From Chrysomallon squamiferum (taxonomy: Eukaryota; Mollusca; Gastropoda; Neomphalida; Peltospiridae), in contig CM022672.1 in assembly GCA_012295275.1 (NCBI GenBank), positions 665,943-729,942 on the forward strand: 64,000 nucleotides of DNA. Reading direction: 5' to 3'. Below are positions 1 through 11,402 of this stretch, piece after piece; position 1 is the stretch's first letter; every line of letters begins with the position of its first letter. Below the pieces are notes generated by a model. The model was not told the DNA's origin. It saw only the letters and a list, made by a program, of their open reading frames with translations, and searched no databases. Made by a program: the position numbers and the translations under genes.

Positions 1-197
1 ACAGATCTCCGTGTCTCTTCATGTGGGCAGTCAGGTTGTCCTTTCTGTTGTACTGCTTGCCACACAGCATACAGCCAAACAAGAACACTTTCTCGTGTAC
101 ACTTTTCTTATGTCGGGACAGCACGCTGGAATCAAAGAATTTCTTGTTGCAAACTTCACAGATGTTTTTGTCATCACTGTATTTGTTGTGTGTTACT
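1..197 (-). CDS. Gene 1 alternative terminal exon ZF7 (C2H2 pair, cut by window edge)
   Basis: This is the 3'-most visible zinc-finger exon of gene 1. On the minus strand a TTTCAG acceptor precedes position 197. The exon opens with one base (A) that completes the codon left by the 53-bp exon at 17977-18029, then reads in frame. Finger 1 is C-x2-C-x12-H-x4-H (ICEVC...SRHKKSVH). Finger 2 is C-x2-C-x12-H-x3-H (GCMLCGKQYNRKDNL...HMKRH). The reading frame is still open at position 1, so the stop lies outside the window. Finger 1 is identical in DNA to that of ZF6 over 71 bp (110-180 against 2686-2756), whereas finger 2 differs. The expected role is a sequence-specific DNA-binding end of a nuclear protein. 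The domain call is firm; membership of gene 1 is inferred from orientation and splice phase. Confidence 0.85.
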
Positions 198-2541
198 CTG
201 AAACACAGAAATTAGTCTTTTAATTTGCTGTTTTCTTCTGCGACTGCCTGTGAGTCTATCTACATATCTACATCCATGATTTAATCCACATCTACACACA
301 GCTCAACACATACTGGATGCAAAAATTTGCTACAAATACTGTTGTGCTAGTCATGTGAAATCAATAAAAACAAAAACATTAGACATATAAATTATTTTAT
401 TAACAGATATTAATTTTAATTTTCATCATGTATCTCACTGCTATCACCAAAGTTCACACAATTCAACTCTATTTGTGGACAATTAATTTGTCTGTATTAC
501 AGAAAATATGTTACAAATTTAAATATGCACAGTTTTAACCTGTTTTCTGAAACCATGTGTTAAATAAGTGGAGTAGAAAAAATGTAACACTAAATTAAAA
601 GAATAAAAAAAAGATTGTGTGGAAAAAATGTATTATACTCTACAAATAATAATGTTGCCAATTAATACAGAACACAGATATTGTTCAGTTCTAGAATTTT
701 AAAACACATTTAACTGATATTTGATCACTGCTGTATGTTATGCCTAGCTATACATTTATTCTGCAGCAAACTACACACACAAAACTCTAAGTTGCTAATA
801 GATAGTCTGTTTTTCTTCTGAAGACTATGAATTAGCTAGAGCTGGGGGTAAGATATGTTATTAAACAAATATAAACTTTTAGTTACCTACAAAGACAACA
901 AGCAGCATAACAACAAAACTAATAAAATAAATGCACTGATTCATAACTTGATTTTACAGGTTTTTAACACTGCATCTTCAAGACTCTGATTTTTCCATTT
1001 TTTAAAATTTATTATTATTTTTTATAATTATTTTAATTATGATCATTACCATTATATTCAAATTACCGGTTCTTTTTATTTATTTACTTTTTTGAAATTT
1101 ATTTTATTATTATTATTTTTTCTTTGTCTTGTATCTGTAAACTGTGTCAGCAGAACTGCTTGCTGAAGGCAAGTACTAAGAATAAGAATAAGAATTACTT
1201 TTTAAAGACATAAAAAAATCTATATTTTCTATTTAGCAGACACTACAACAGTAACTTAAGAGATGTTCTGCATGGATTAGACAACATCAACCTGTTATTT
1301 CACTCACACTTCAAACTCACAGAAACATTTGTCACATGAATTCACAGACTCAAAATCAGGGTAATTTCACTCACAAATAACACAGATTCTGGACCTATAA
1401 GTAAAGATGGAACTCTGGCAAATATTTATTGTCATTTCAAATTAGAGCTTTATTTTTAACAAAAATATTATTAAAACTATATTTCCTCAAATTAAAATTA
1501 TTTATCTGGTATAGACATATTATCTCTTGGAATTCTGCAGAAAGTTGAAAAGGTCAAACATTATTTTAGGTGATTACATTTAGTGTTGAATACTGTAGAT
1601 GTTGTAATATGCAGCAAAAATGAAAACACATGACTGTTAGATGAAATAAAAACTTCAATATCATCTTCTTGTAGTAATGATGATGACAAAGATGATAATG
1701 AAATCAGCCAATGTTACTTTCTGTGAAGAAGTTTGACTATTTTGTTAAATAAAATTAACCTTAAAGTTAAACAATATGAAATCTTTGATGTTTCAGGTTC
1801 AAACCTCAAAGCTACACATCTGTTACTTCTTTGACTGAAATGTCATGTGAATCCCTCTTTACAAGAATGATGAAAGAATTTCAGATGATCATTAACAAAA
1901 CAACAATAACAGGAATCATGATGTATGATATACTAAGAATTTTTATTAAATATATAATACACAATAAAATATGATTATTGTATATCTGATTGTTAGAATT
2001 AAATTACAAACATTTGTTTATTAGTCTAAAACATTTAAAAAAAACTAATATAAAATTAATCATTTTATGTATTTTAAAAAAAGTCTGATTGTAATATAAA
2101 ACACAAATAAAACACTTCAAGTTATACATTAAAAAACACACACAAAGCTATCACCTCTAGTATTTGGTTTATATCAGTTTACAGAGAATGGTATCACTTA
2201 CTGAAATCAATGTTCAACCTCTGTTATCTTACACAGATTTTGTGAGATGTTTTGTTTATCTTGTGGATTTGGCAAATGGTAAACAACTAAAACAAGGCAA
2301 CATCTTGTTATTATTTATCTTTTGTACTGGCCCTGTCAGTTGTTACAGTGGTTACTTCAAGTTACTTTGTTACAGGTTTCCTTTCTCAGAAATATTCTAA
2401 AATGTTTTCAATAAGAATTATAAAAAAATACTGGCCTTTCCTTCCTGAAATGTATTTAAACTTCTTATATATTATGAAGCATTAAATGAAGTAAGAATTC
2501 TGTAACTTGCAAGCTTTGCAAGTATAAAAGACAGGAGATTT
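198..2541. other. Inter-exon sequence between ZF6 and ZF7
   Basis: AT-rich non-coding sequence. It would be 3' UTR of ZF6 and intron upstream of ZF7 on the minus strand. It holds short A- and T-rich runs and no ORF that resembles a protein domain on either strand. Confidence 0.6.
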
Positions 2542-2773
2542 CTAGGTAAGTTTCTGATCCTTGAAATGATCTAAGAGAGTTCTGTTGTGTTTTTTCATGT
2601 GTGCAGTCAGACTGTCTTTTCTGTTGTACTTGCTGCCACACACACAGCACACAAACAACTTGGACTTGAGGTGAACACTTTTCCGATGTCGGGACAGCAC
2701 GCTGGAATCAAAGAATTTCTTGTTGCAAACTTCACAGATGTTTTTGTCATCACTGTGTTTGTTGTTATTTACT
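2542..2773 (-). CDS. Gene 1 alternative terminal exon ZF6 (C2H2 pair)
   Basis: Terminal exon of about 76 residues. The acceptor GTTTCAG lies just above 2773, and one leading base (A) completes the shared codon to Gln. The stop is at 2542. Finger 1 is C-x2-C-x12-H-x4-H (ICEVCNKKF...SRHRKSVH). Finger 2 is C-x2-C-x12-H-x3-H (CCVCGSKYNRKDSL...HMKKH), followed by a short tail. It is the closest relative of ZF7 and probably arose from the same duplication. An upstream in-frame extension of the reading frame above 2773 crosses the acceptor and is intronic. Predicted role: DNA-binding C-terminus of one gene 1 isoform. Confidence 0.88.
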
Positions 2774-3604
2774 CTGAAACACAGAAACAATGCCATTAGA
2801 TTGACTCTACACCTCTCCAGTCTACATGTCAACTACTTAATGTTGATTAATCCAAGTGGCTATTCTTCCAATAACTCAGTACAACAGTCTGACATCCAGT
2901 CAGTTTCTTTTTATGCTATATATTGTCTTGAGCTACCATTTTTTTTTAAAATGCTTTATTGTTTATACCAAATACAAGAACAGGATTAACCCATGTCTGA
3001 CACATTGTCACATACTGTACATGTTCAAAAACTGTAATTGTTTGTCACTGCTACTTTCACTATAAAGTGAGATCTAGACTATGGTTGATTGTAACACACT
3101 GGAATGTATAAAAACAGAATACTTGATGACACAGAACTTTCTGATAAAGAATACTGTTCCTCTTAACAGTCTTGTATAATGTGATTTCATTTTTCTTTTC
3201 CATAAAATGAAAAGTGTTAGTTTAGTTGAGGATCCCAGGTTAAAAAAAAGATCTCAACAAGAAAAAGATGACATTGTTGTCACACAGTAGAGTGATTACA
3301 CTGCAAAAGGATGCTGGTTTCCTTTTTTTAAAACGTACATGTTGAACAACAGATTAAATAAAACATTTCTTCCGACAGATATTCAAGTAATATCTCAAAT
3401 CTGTCTGTATAAGAAGTTAGTAAAACTAAGTCTTCATTTACTGTATTTGTATAAACTGCAACACAATTGATATAATAATAGATAATTAAAAGAAAGTTAT
3501 CACTTTCGTGTGATTTGTTAGTTGTTTGTCCTCCATCCTAGTAATGTAATTATAGTTCATACTTCTTTAATAATACAGTCAACAACTACAAAACTGGGGA
3601 TGTT
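2774..3604. other. Inter-exon sequence between ZF5 and ZF6
   Basis: AT-rich spacer with no supported coding sequence. Short plus-strand ORFs near 2587-3065 overlap the antisense of ZF6 or low-complexity DNA and look spurious. Confidence 0.6.
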
Positions 3605-3842
3605 CTATGTAACGTGATCGTCAGTGATGTTGTGTACACCACATGTTGACTTCTTCATGTGCTGGATCAGGTTGTCTCGTCTGTTGTATGCAGCACCGCA
3701 GTTGCACACAAACGACCGCTTCTCGTGGACAGTGCGATGATGTCTGAGCAGTGTATAGTGGTATGTGAATCTCTTCATGCAGATGCTGCACACGTGGCTT
3801 GCCGACACTGCTGCTGTCTGCTGCACCCAGTTCCCTCCATGC
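3605..3842 (-). CDS. Gene 1 alternative terminal exon ZF5 (variant second finger)
   Basis: The acceptor CTTTCCAG precedes 3842. One leading base (G) is followed by in-frame codons to a TAG stop at 3605, giving about 78 residues. Finger 1 is a regular C-x2-C-x12-H-x4-H (VCSICMKRFTYHYTLLRHHRTVH). Finger 2 is odd: the first cysteine pair is C-N-C, spaced by one residue rather than two, and the last ligands read H-x5-C (HMKKSTC), although a further His follows. The inter-Cys loop and helix core (AYNRRDNLIQH) otherwise match the sister exons. It may still bind zinc as a C2HC-like finger or may be impaired. Phase and position place it in the gene 1 array. Confidence 0.85.
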
Positions 3843-5197
3843 CTGGAAAGGAAACGATGCAGTCAATTAGACGGCAGCAGTGACAACATAAAAACACACA
3901 CCAACTGATACACATTTTACCTGTAAAGTACCTGCGATAAGCAGTCTAATTAATATACTTCTAATATACAAAATAATCATTTTATTATTTTAGGTGTCCT
4001 ATCACCCTCCATTGTAACATTCACCACTCTTAGGAAAATATGACAAACTAATACTGTGATAAAACATCTGAATGTCATCACTTCACAACTTGAGTCATAT
4101 CACTATGTACATGGTAGACAGACTAATTTTTTTGTAAGGCAATATTGCAAGAAATTTTAGAGCAAACTGATTTGCTCTGATAATATCACAATCACAGAAA
4201 TGTCATTTTTTAACTGCTATCTTTTGTTATTCTTTGCTATGAAGAATAGACAGTATAAAACAAACAAAACAACTTGAAAAATTTCAGAATATATTTAGAC
4301 TATTTTCATTAAAAGTATGTATTAATAATTAAGTGGCTTTTTTAAACATAAACACACACCATCTTTGTACATTTTTATGTTATTTATGAAATTTGTTTCA
4401 CTACTGTAAAATGTAGCATCATAAGATACACTCAAAATTATCATGATATATTTCTAAAAATTCAATGTAGTTTTAATTAAACAAGTTATGGCTTGTTAAT
4501 GTGAATTATATAACAAAGTATTGTGTTTAGTGAATGGAAGAGTACAGTTATAGTTAGTTATTGTACATTACTGTTGTCTGTTACATATACACTTGGTTCT
4601 TACTACAAACTGCCCAGTTGTAACTAGCTGAACACTACATACCATCAAAATATTAAAATAATTACAAACCATCTGAGTTAAATTTCATCTTCAACATTAC
4701 CAGTTATAAATATTACCTGTCAAATTACTGTATGTGTACTTAAACTAAATTAACATTCCATAAACAAACATCGAATCACATTTTCACACCAAATTATACC
4801 CACAATTCAACTGTTACAGAACCATACTGAACAATTATTACACTGGTGAACCATTAGAACAATACATAAAACAAAATCAAATTTCAGAAGTTTTTTAACT
4901 GAAAAGTAAAAGTGAATTTTGCAGTGACAGATGATATGAAGTTAACAACGATGAGAAAATTGTTTTTTTATTGATCAATGAAGGAGAAGCAAATGATCCT
5001 CCAGTGGGTTTATGAGAAATGACTAAACAATTTGAAATGACATTTAGTTTTAGTTTATTTAATTTTCACCAAATATTAACACTGTCATCATATACTGAAG
5101 GTATTTACTATGAGGAAGAGTTGCTGTTATTATTTTTCAAAGTAACAGAAATTATCTACAGTTTGTCAGCTGAGGTTTCAGTGAACTGACTGGAATT

Positions 5198-5229
<32 letters not shown>

Positions 5230-5589
5230 CATATCCCCCACCCCCCAAAAAAACACATTAAAATTAAAATAAATAAATATAAATTTAAAAAGATTAAAAA
5301 AAATATCTATCTGAAATAATACTAAGACATTTGTGGAATATTCAAACATTAAAATTTACTTAGAATTTAGACAAGTTAAATACACTCACTCAGTGAAGCC
5401 AGACCAACATGACATTACAGATGTTTCTTAAAACAAGCAACTATAACTGTCCTTGTGTTCACAACAGCCAAGAGATACTTTCAGAATAAGTAAATGATTT
5501 GAGTAACTTAGTCACTTATCATACAACTGATTGCTTTAACACGGTAAATATCCTCACAACCACTGAACAGTTTGAAGCATCAGTGACTA
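3843..5589. other. Inter-exon sequence between ZF4 and ZF5
   Basis: AT-rich spacer. A poly(A) tract occupies about 5202-5229 and is followed by a C-rich, A-rich stretch. No coding sequence is supported. Confidence 0.6.
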
Positions 5590-5821
5590 TCAACTGTCAC
5601 CATGGTGAACATTCATGTGAATGTGGAGGTGATCCTTCCGTGCGAAACCCTTAGAGCAAACTGAGCATGAGAAGCGAGTCATCTTGAGGTGCACACTCTG
5701 CACATGACGGCAGAGAGACTGGCGATAGGAAAACTCTTTAAAACAAATGTGACAAGTCATCGAGTCGGACCGTTTGGGGACATTCCCTCTCAGCATGTGA
5801 GGAGTCAGGCGTTTGACAGGC
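5590..5821 (-). CDS. Gene 1 alternative terminal exon ZF4 (C2H2 pair)
   Basis: The acceptor is a pyrimidine-rich tract ending TTTCAG above 5821. One leading base (G) is followed by 76 codons and a stop at 5590. An N-terminal basic linker (PVKRLTPHM) precedes finger 1, C-x2-C-x12-H-x4-H (CHICFKEFSYRQSLCRHVQSVH), and finger 2, C-x2-C-x12-H-x3-H (CSVCSKGFARKDHLHIHMNVH). All eight zinc ligands are present. Predicted as a DNA-binding end of one isoform of gene 1, nuclear. Confidence 0.87.
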
Positions 5822-6397
5822 CTGAAAGTAGAAGACATGGCTTATGAAAACTTGCTTGTCACACACATTTACTCTTAAATTAAAAGCTTCTTGCACAGGA
5901 CAGTTATAACCTGTAACTGATCACATTCATTTCCTCCTTTGTACTCTCTTAAACCAAACTGATAAATGTAAGTGAGGACCACACCTGCAGACATGATGAC
6001 AGTACAAAGATTACCTCAACATACTGATATGTGTCATTTTATGTACTGTCAATTGATTTTAAAACTGCCATTAAGAAAAACTCCTGGTGTATCTGTGCAT
6101 CATTTTAGACTGGTCAAACTAGCATAATTCAAAGGAACACACACACACACACACAAACAGATATAACAATAAGTGTAATGACCTTTTAATCCTAATTCTT
6201 GTAGTCCAGAGTAGATCTGCAATCAACCTATTTAAAATTGTCTTAACACTTGCAAAATATCCTCTATTTTAGACTTCTGAATAAGCAGTTTTAAATGTAT
6301 CATGTACTTACTACCTCAACATCAATGTTTAAGTCAGAGTTTATTTAGTTATTACCTAACTTATTTAAGCTGATATTGAACATGTACCTGAATGTTA

Positions 6398-6451
<54 letters not shown>

Positions 6452-7049
6452 ATATCAATAAATAAAACTAAATATTTGCAATTATAAAGTAATACAAATT
6501 ATTTTTAATAAACCTTGACTGTAACACTAACTTCACAAAATTACTTCCAGTTCCCTCAAGAATATCATCAGTGAAAGACAATCAAAATTAATACACACAA
6601 TATACTGTTTAGACAGATTAGAGATGATCAAAAAGTATTAAAAATGTATCTTCTGTTTATGTATTTATAACCTGTTTTGAGATAGATGCACAAAATTACT
6701 TCCAGTTCCCTCAAGAATATCATCAGTGAAAGACAATCAAAATTAATACACACAATATACTGTTTAGACAGATTAGAGATGATCAAAAAGTATTAAAAAT
6801 GTATCTTCTGTTTATGTATTTATAACCTGTTTTGAGATAGCTGCACAGTGTACTCATGGTTTATAGTTTATAAGTGAACAGAAAGAATGTAACTGATGCA
6901 GAAACTGTTCTTACAGACCACTTGAAAAACTTTGATTAGCTTGGAAGTTTCAAAATGGAATAATTATATGATTATGCTATTACACACTTTATATATAAAA
7001 ATTTCTATTTTGTGCATTTCAAGTCAAAAACAATATAATCAACAGAAAC
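5822..7049. other. Inter-exon sequence between ZF3 and ZF4
   Basis: Non-coding spacer containing a short (AC)n run near 6139-6154, an (AG)n tract at about 6401-6448 and the 155-bp duplication listed separately. No domain-like ORF is present. Confidence 0.6.
6534..6843. repeat. Tandem duplication, 155-bp unit, two copies
   Basis: The text starting CACAAAATTACTTCCAG at 6534 recurs at 6689 almost without change. The copies end with GAGATAG(A/C)TGCAC. This is a recent direct duplication in a gene 1 intron. No coding content is visible. Confidence 0.9.
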
Positions 7050-7586
7050 ACTGAAATAATTCACTAATAAGAATTTGTTGATATAATTGGTTTGTTCTGA
7101 ATACAGTAGAACATTGAAATGTTTCATAATTGAAATGTTTTATTTGTTCTGAATAAAATAAAACAGTGAAACAAATGTAGGAGTTTGTTGAAAATGTTTC
7201 ACTTGTAGGAGTTTGTTGAAATGTTTTATTTGTTCTGAATAAAGTAAAACATTGAAATATTTCACTTGCAGGAGTTTGTTGAAATGTTATTTGTTCTGAA
7301 TAAAGTAAAACGTTGAAATATTTCACTTGTAGGAGTTTGTTGAAATGTTATTTGTTCTGAATAAATAAAACATTGAAAAACATTGAAAATTTGTTGTTGA
7401 ATAAAGTAAAACATTGAAATGTTTCACTTGTAGGAGTTTGTTGAAATGTTTTATTTGTTCTGAATAAAGTAAAACATTGAAATATTTCACTTGTAGGAGT
7501 TTGTTGAAATGTTTTATTTGTTCTGAATAAAGTAAAACATTGAAATATTTCACTTGTAGGAGTTTGTTGAAATGTTATTTGTTCAG
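7050..7586. repeat. 63-bp minisatellite abutting exon ZF3
   Basis: Imperfect tandem copies whose clearest unit is 63 bp; the GGAGTTTG landmark falls at 7433 and again at 7496. Some copies are shortened. On the minus strand several units contain AATAAA (around 7137, 7212, 7447 and 7510), so the array would place repeated poly(A) signals in the 3' UTR of ZF3. The array begins right beside the ZF3 stop codon. Minus-strand ORFs across it are artefacts of the repeat. Confidence 0.9.
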
Positions 7587-7587
7587 A

Positions 7588-7789
7588 CTAAAATAGTTTA
7601 GAGTGACGTACAAGAGAGTCTCTTCGTGTGAAAACTTGGTCACAGAGAGGGCATGAAAAGGACACTGATCGAGAATGAACAGTGTCATGATGTCGTTTTA
7701 AGTCATGTGGAAATGCAAACACTTTGTTACACTTAGCACACAGGTGGCGCTGTCTGACAACACTTCCTGATTTTGTCTTCATGCCTGGG
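7588..7789 (-). CDS. Gene 1 alternative terminal exon ZF3 (second finger truncated)
   Basis: The acceptor TTCTATTGCAG precedes 7789. One leading base (C) plus the shared codon gives His, and about 66 residues follow to a TAG stop at 7588. A closer AG at about 7784 would break the phase shared by all sister exons, so the upstream AG is preferred. Finger 1 is C-x2-C-x12-H-x4-H (HLCAKCNKVF...KRHHDTVH). Finger 2 begins normally (CPLCDQVFTRRDSLVRH) but ends four residues later (SKLF, stop), so the last zinc-ligand His is missing. The stop sits at the edge of the 63-bp minisatellite, which suggests that repeat expansion or insertion replaced the end of the exon. It may encode a one-finger isoform or be decaying. 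Confidence 0.82.
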
Positions 7790-10006
7790 CTGCAATAGAA
7801 ACAAAGTTGGATGTCAAAGACTCATGAGTTGTGTCCCCTAACTCAGGTGTTAAACTTTAACCACAATCAACTATCTACTTTTGTAATGTAAAACACTGCT
7901 GTTTTTGTGTGAAATTATAAAACTCACACATAATCAAGTCTATGTGTTTATAGTTTACTATACTTTTAAACAGTATAAAAATAAGATGCAGATTAGAAGG
8001 GTTATCACTGTTGAAAGTCAAATCAAATAAATTAATTATGATGTTGGTACAAGTACACCTCTGATTCAGTAATCCTTTGCTGTAGTCTCTGCTAATTATC
8101 AGTTTTTTCCCACATCAGGATAATTCAGCTATACACCTTTAAACAAATAAATATGTATCTCCCATATCTTTAAAGAACCATACACTGCTATGAACTTAAA
8201 TTAAATACTTAAATAAAACATATCAGTATAAATGGTTCTAGATTATAAGTACTTGTTGCATTAAAAAAATAATAATAAATAAATTAAAAAAAGAAAATTA
8301 AATTTAAAAAATTTTAAAAATCAGATAATGATTTTAAAACAATATTAAATGAAAATTAAGAGATATAATATGGAGGTCCAGATCATCAATGTCATGAAAA
8401 TATCCTACATTTCAAGTTCTAGTTAGTAGTTGCATAAAAAAAATAATAAAATTAAAATAAAATCAGATGATTTTAAAACAATAGCAAATCTATATTAAGT
8501 GATATATTTTGAGGTTCCAGATCATCAATGTCTGGAAAATTGATCATGTATAGTAAAATCAATAAATTAATTAAATACACTTTTATAATTTAATGTACAA
8601 ACTTCAAAATGCTGCTTATTCTACAGTTTAAATACCAGTATTTCTTGAAATCCTGCAGTGTTTTAAAACAACAACTTTTAGTGTAAAGTCCTTAAATAAT
8701 TTTCAATTCAAAATAAAAAAAACTGTAAAGAATTAATAACAGAATATGTAAATTTTTAAATTTAATTCAAAACCAATACTGCAGACTAGGTAAATGTAGT
8801 CAGGTAACATTTTGCTACCTAACAATCTGAAGTCACGACATTCAAAGCATACTTTTTAGACCAGACTATGTATTTAAGGAAATGATGGTGATCTCCATTA
8901 ACATACACACACATGCATACATGCACACATGCACACACACCTGTTTTTACAAAAATTAAGAGCGATATATTAAATTACATGCAAGAGATAAGAACAATAT
9001 TTTCAGTAAACATTTATTGCACATTATGACACTTTATTAAAACAGAAAAATAAAATTATTTGTTTTTGTAATGTGAACGTATTTTTATGCTGATGATTAT
9101 TAAGTGTCAAGTACTTTATAAAGAACAAGAGATAAAAGCCACTAGAGCAGTTCTTTGTGAGTTCGTGTCTCAAGGACAGCAGAGATTATCTTAATTGTCA
9201 CATAACACAGGTTGGAATATAAACCACTGGGAACACAATGGAGAACTGATCCTGCAATCCTAGATAACACTTGACAATATCCTACAACTGATACAAACAC
9301 TCGTAGGTTTATCTGATATCTGTGGACAAACAGAAATCTCTAAAATAATAACTAACACAAATATTTTCTTTTGCATGGATAATGAGTGAACAAAAAACAG
9401 ACTATTAATCATTAACAAGCAAAAACAAACAAAATAATAAACAGGATGAAGTTTAGACAGATATTCTGTTTATTATAAAAAAAACAAAACAAAAAAAACC
9501 CTATCAAACATATGAACACACTAACAAAGGAATGTGTAAGTAAATGTTCCTCTGTAGTAACTAACAACAATGTTTATAAGACATGAGGAATAAATGTAAC
9601 CCAGTCTGAAATCACAAACTGTTTTATATCTGCTCTGTGTGTTTGATTTGGTTTTCAAAATGTACATCTTTCTTCACAAGCTTTAATCTGTGACTTCTGT
9701 CAGTGTTTTGTAACAAATCATCAGATATCTGAATTAACTTGTCTTCATCACTGTCACTGGCATCACTTGTTTTTTTCTTCTGTGCTGTAATACAACTTTC
9801 TGACACACACAACTAAACACTTTGTACATATTTGAAATAAAGCTCTTCCTACAGCTGCCATTGTTCTTCATGCAAATATAAATAAAAGACTTCTTAATAA
9901 TAAATGCTACAGATATGACTCAAACACTTGGATTCTGTTGTTTTACCTAAATAAATGAAACACTTGTAAATGTTTTACATATACAAATGAAACCCTTTGC
10001 TGATGT
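7790..10006. other. Inter-exon sequence between ZF2 and ZF3
   Basis: AT-rich spacer. A minus-strand ORF at 9624-9812 encodes an acidic, lysine-rich peptide without cysteines. Its best acceptor (TTACAG near 9789) gives the wrong splice phase for this array, so it is not called as an exon. A short CACA/TGCA-rich run lies near 8903-8940. Confidence 0.55.
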
Positions 10007-10247
10007 TCACAGGTATAAATGAAACACTTGTGGATGGTGTTGTTTGATGTGAAGGTTGAGGTTAGAATTGCGGCTGAACTGTTTTCCACACACTGCACAT
10101 TCACACTTGCTCTGGGCATGGACAGTACGCCTGTGTCTGGTCAGAGCAGAACGAAATGTGAAAGTTTTTGTACATTCACCACATTTGTACCTTGATCCAC
10201 CAATGTACCTCTCTGACGAGACATTCAAGTTTGAACTTTGAGCCACT
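10007..10247 (-). CDS. Gene 1 alternative terminal exon ZF2 (C2H2 pair)
   Basis: The acceptor GCTTCCCTTTCAG precedes 10247. One leading base (A) is followed by about 79 residues to a stop at 10007. The longer ORF above 10247 is intron read-through. A Ser-rich linker (VAQSSNLNVSSERYIGG) leads into finger 1, C-x2-C-x12-H-x4-H (CGECTKTFTFRSALTRHRRTVH), and finger 2, C-x2-C-x12-H-x3/4-H (CAVCGKQFSRNSNLNLHIKQHH). Finger 2 lacks the RKD helix start common in the other exons (SRNSNL here), so this is the most divergent second finger apart from the damaged ones. Confidence 0.87.
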
Positions 10248-10780
10248 CTGAAAGGGAAGCAGACAAAAACTGTGTAAGCCTTCGCAGTTGAAGCACATAA
10301 CTGTTGACATCTGCAACTCAAACATTACAATCTCACTATTCTCAGCAATACTAGATACTCAAGAAGTCCATACAGTTTTTTCTAAACTTGTCTTCTTGTC
10401 TTCTTTGTTTGACCTACAACTGCAGTTCTAAATATGACACACACATACTGTTACAACACTAACCACAATTGTAAAAGAAACTAATGCCCTTCTAGCAGTA
10501 TTCAAAAATGTCAAATACACCATTTTCAATAAATGAAAAATAAAATTGTTTCAGAACTGAAATCAAGAAATCCCATTAAATGATCCCTGAACACAGTAAC
10601 AAACTGTTCTATTAATACATCGATTTATATCACTTTTTTAACGAGGCAAATCACTGAAACTGGTCACATTCTGACCTTGGTCTAGTGACTGGTCACTAGT
10701 CTTATTATTTTTAATCATCTTTTTCAAGTCCTTCAGGTTGATCAGATTGATATTGATCTCCTGAACATCTGCACACCATC
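10248..10780. other. Inter-exon sequence between ZF1 and ZF2
   Basis: AT-rich spacer that would hold the 3' UTR of ZF1 and the ZF2 acceptor region. No other feature is seen. Confidence 0.6.
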
Positions 10781-11144
10781 TTATTTTTCATCATGTTTTT
10801 TAACAGGTAAGTCATCAAGGACAGTCAGATGAGGATGTTCTGCTGTGTCTAGCTGTGGACTGCTTTCACTAAACTGGTCAGACATGTGAAATGACGAGTG
10901 ACCTGCTGATTTCAGGTGTGAGTTGAGATGTTGAGCGAGAACATCCTTCCTGTTGTAGTTCTTGCCACAGAGAGGACATGTGTGACGCAGAAGACGTTGG
11001 TGCACACTCTGCTGATGTCGTACTAGAGTCCAGTTATATGTGAACTTTTTGTTGCAAGTTTCACAAATGTGATCTTTCTTAGATTTTATGGAAAATCGAA
11101 AGTCTCCTGTCATATCAATATTTGCATCAGCTTTTGAGGTCATT
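10781..11144 (-). CDS. Gene 1 alternative terminal exon ZF1 (C2H2 pair, long tail)
   Basis: This is the zinc-finger exon nearest the common exons in transcript order. The acceptor TTTTGTTTTCAG precedes 11144, one leading base (A) follows, and 120 codons run to a stop at 10781. Finger 1 is C-x2-C-x12-H-x4-H (HICETCNKKFTYNWTLVRHQQSVH). Finger 2 is C-x2-C-x12-H-x3-H (CPLCGKNYNRKDVLAQHLNSH). Unlike its sisters it has a tail of about 52 residues rich in Ser, Asp and Lys (FSESSPQLDTAE; ending PVKKHDEK). All eight ligands are intact. Predicted DNA-binding end of one gene 1 isoform. Confidence 0.88.
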
Positions 11145-11359
11145 CTGAAAACAAAACAAATTGCAGTTGAAAGGTCTGTACAACAAGGGCGATTGTTTCA
11201 CTCAGTCCACTATTTACCACATCTTAACCACTGCTCAAATCTATTCAAAACTCTGCTTATGTAAGTCTCCAGAGTGAGGTCAGTATTCACATTTCACTTC
11301 TCAGTATAGCAAAAAGGAAGTAATAAGCTGATGACATGAAAAAATAAATAAAAAAAGAA

Positions 11360-11402
<43 letters not shown>

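Noticed and set aside
7039-7553. Two minus-strand ORFs of 95 and 76 residues below ZF3
   Set aside because: They are translations of the 63-bp minisatellite.
9624-9812. Minus-strand acidic ORF between ZF2 and ZF3 as an extra terminal exon
   Set aside because: Its best acceptor leaves two leading bases, not the one required by the phase 2 donor. In the required frame it stops after seven codons, and it has no domain signature.
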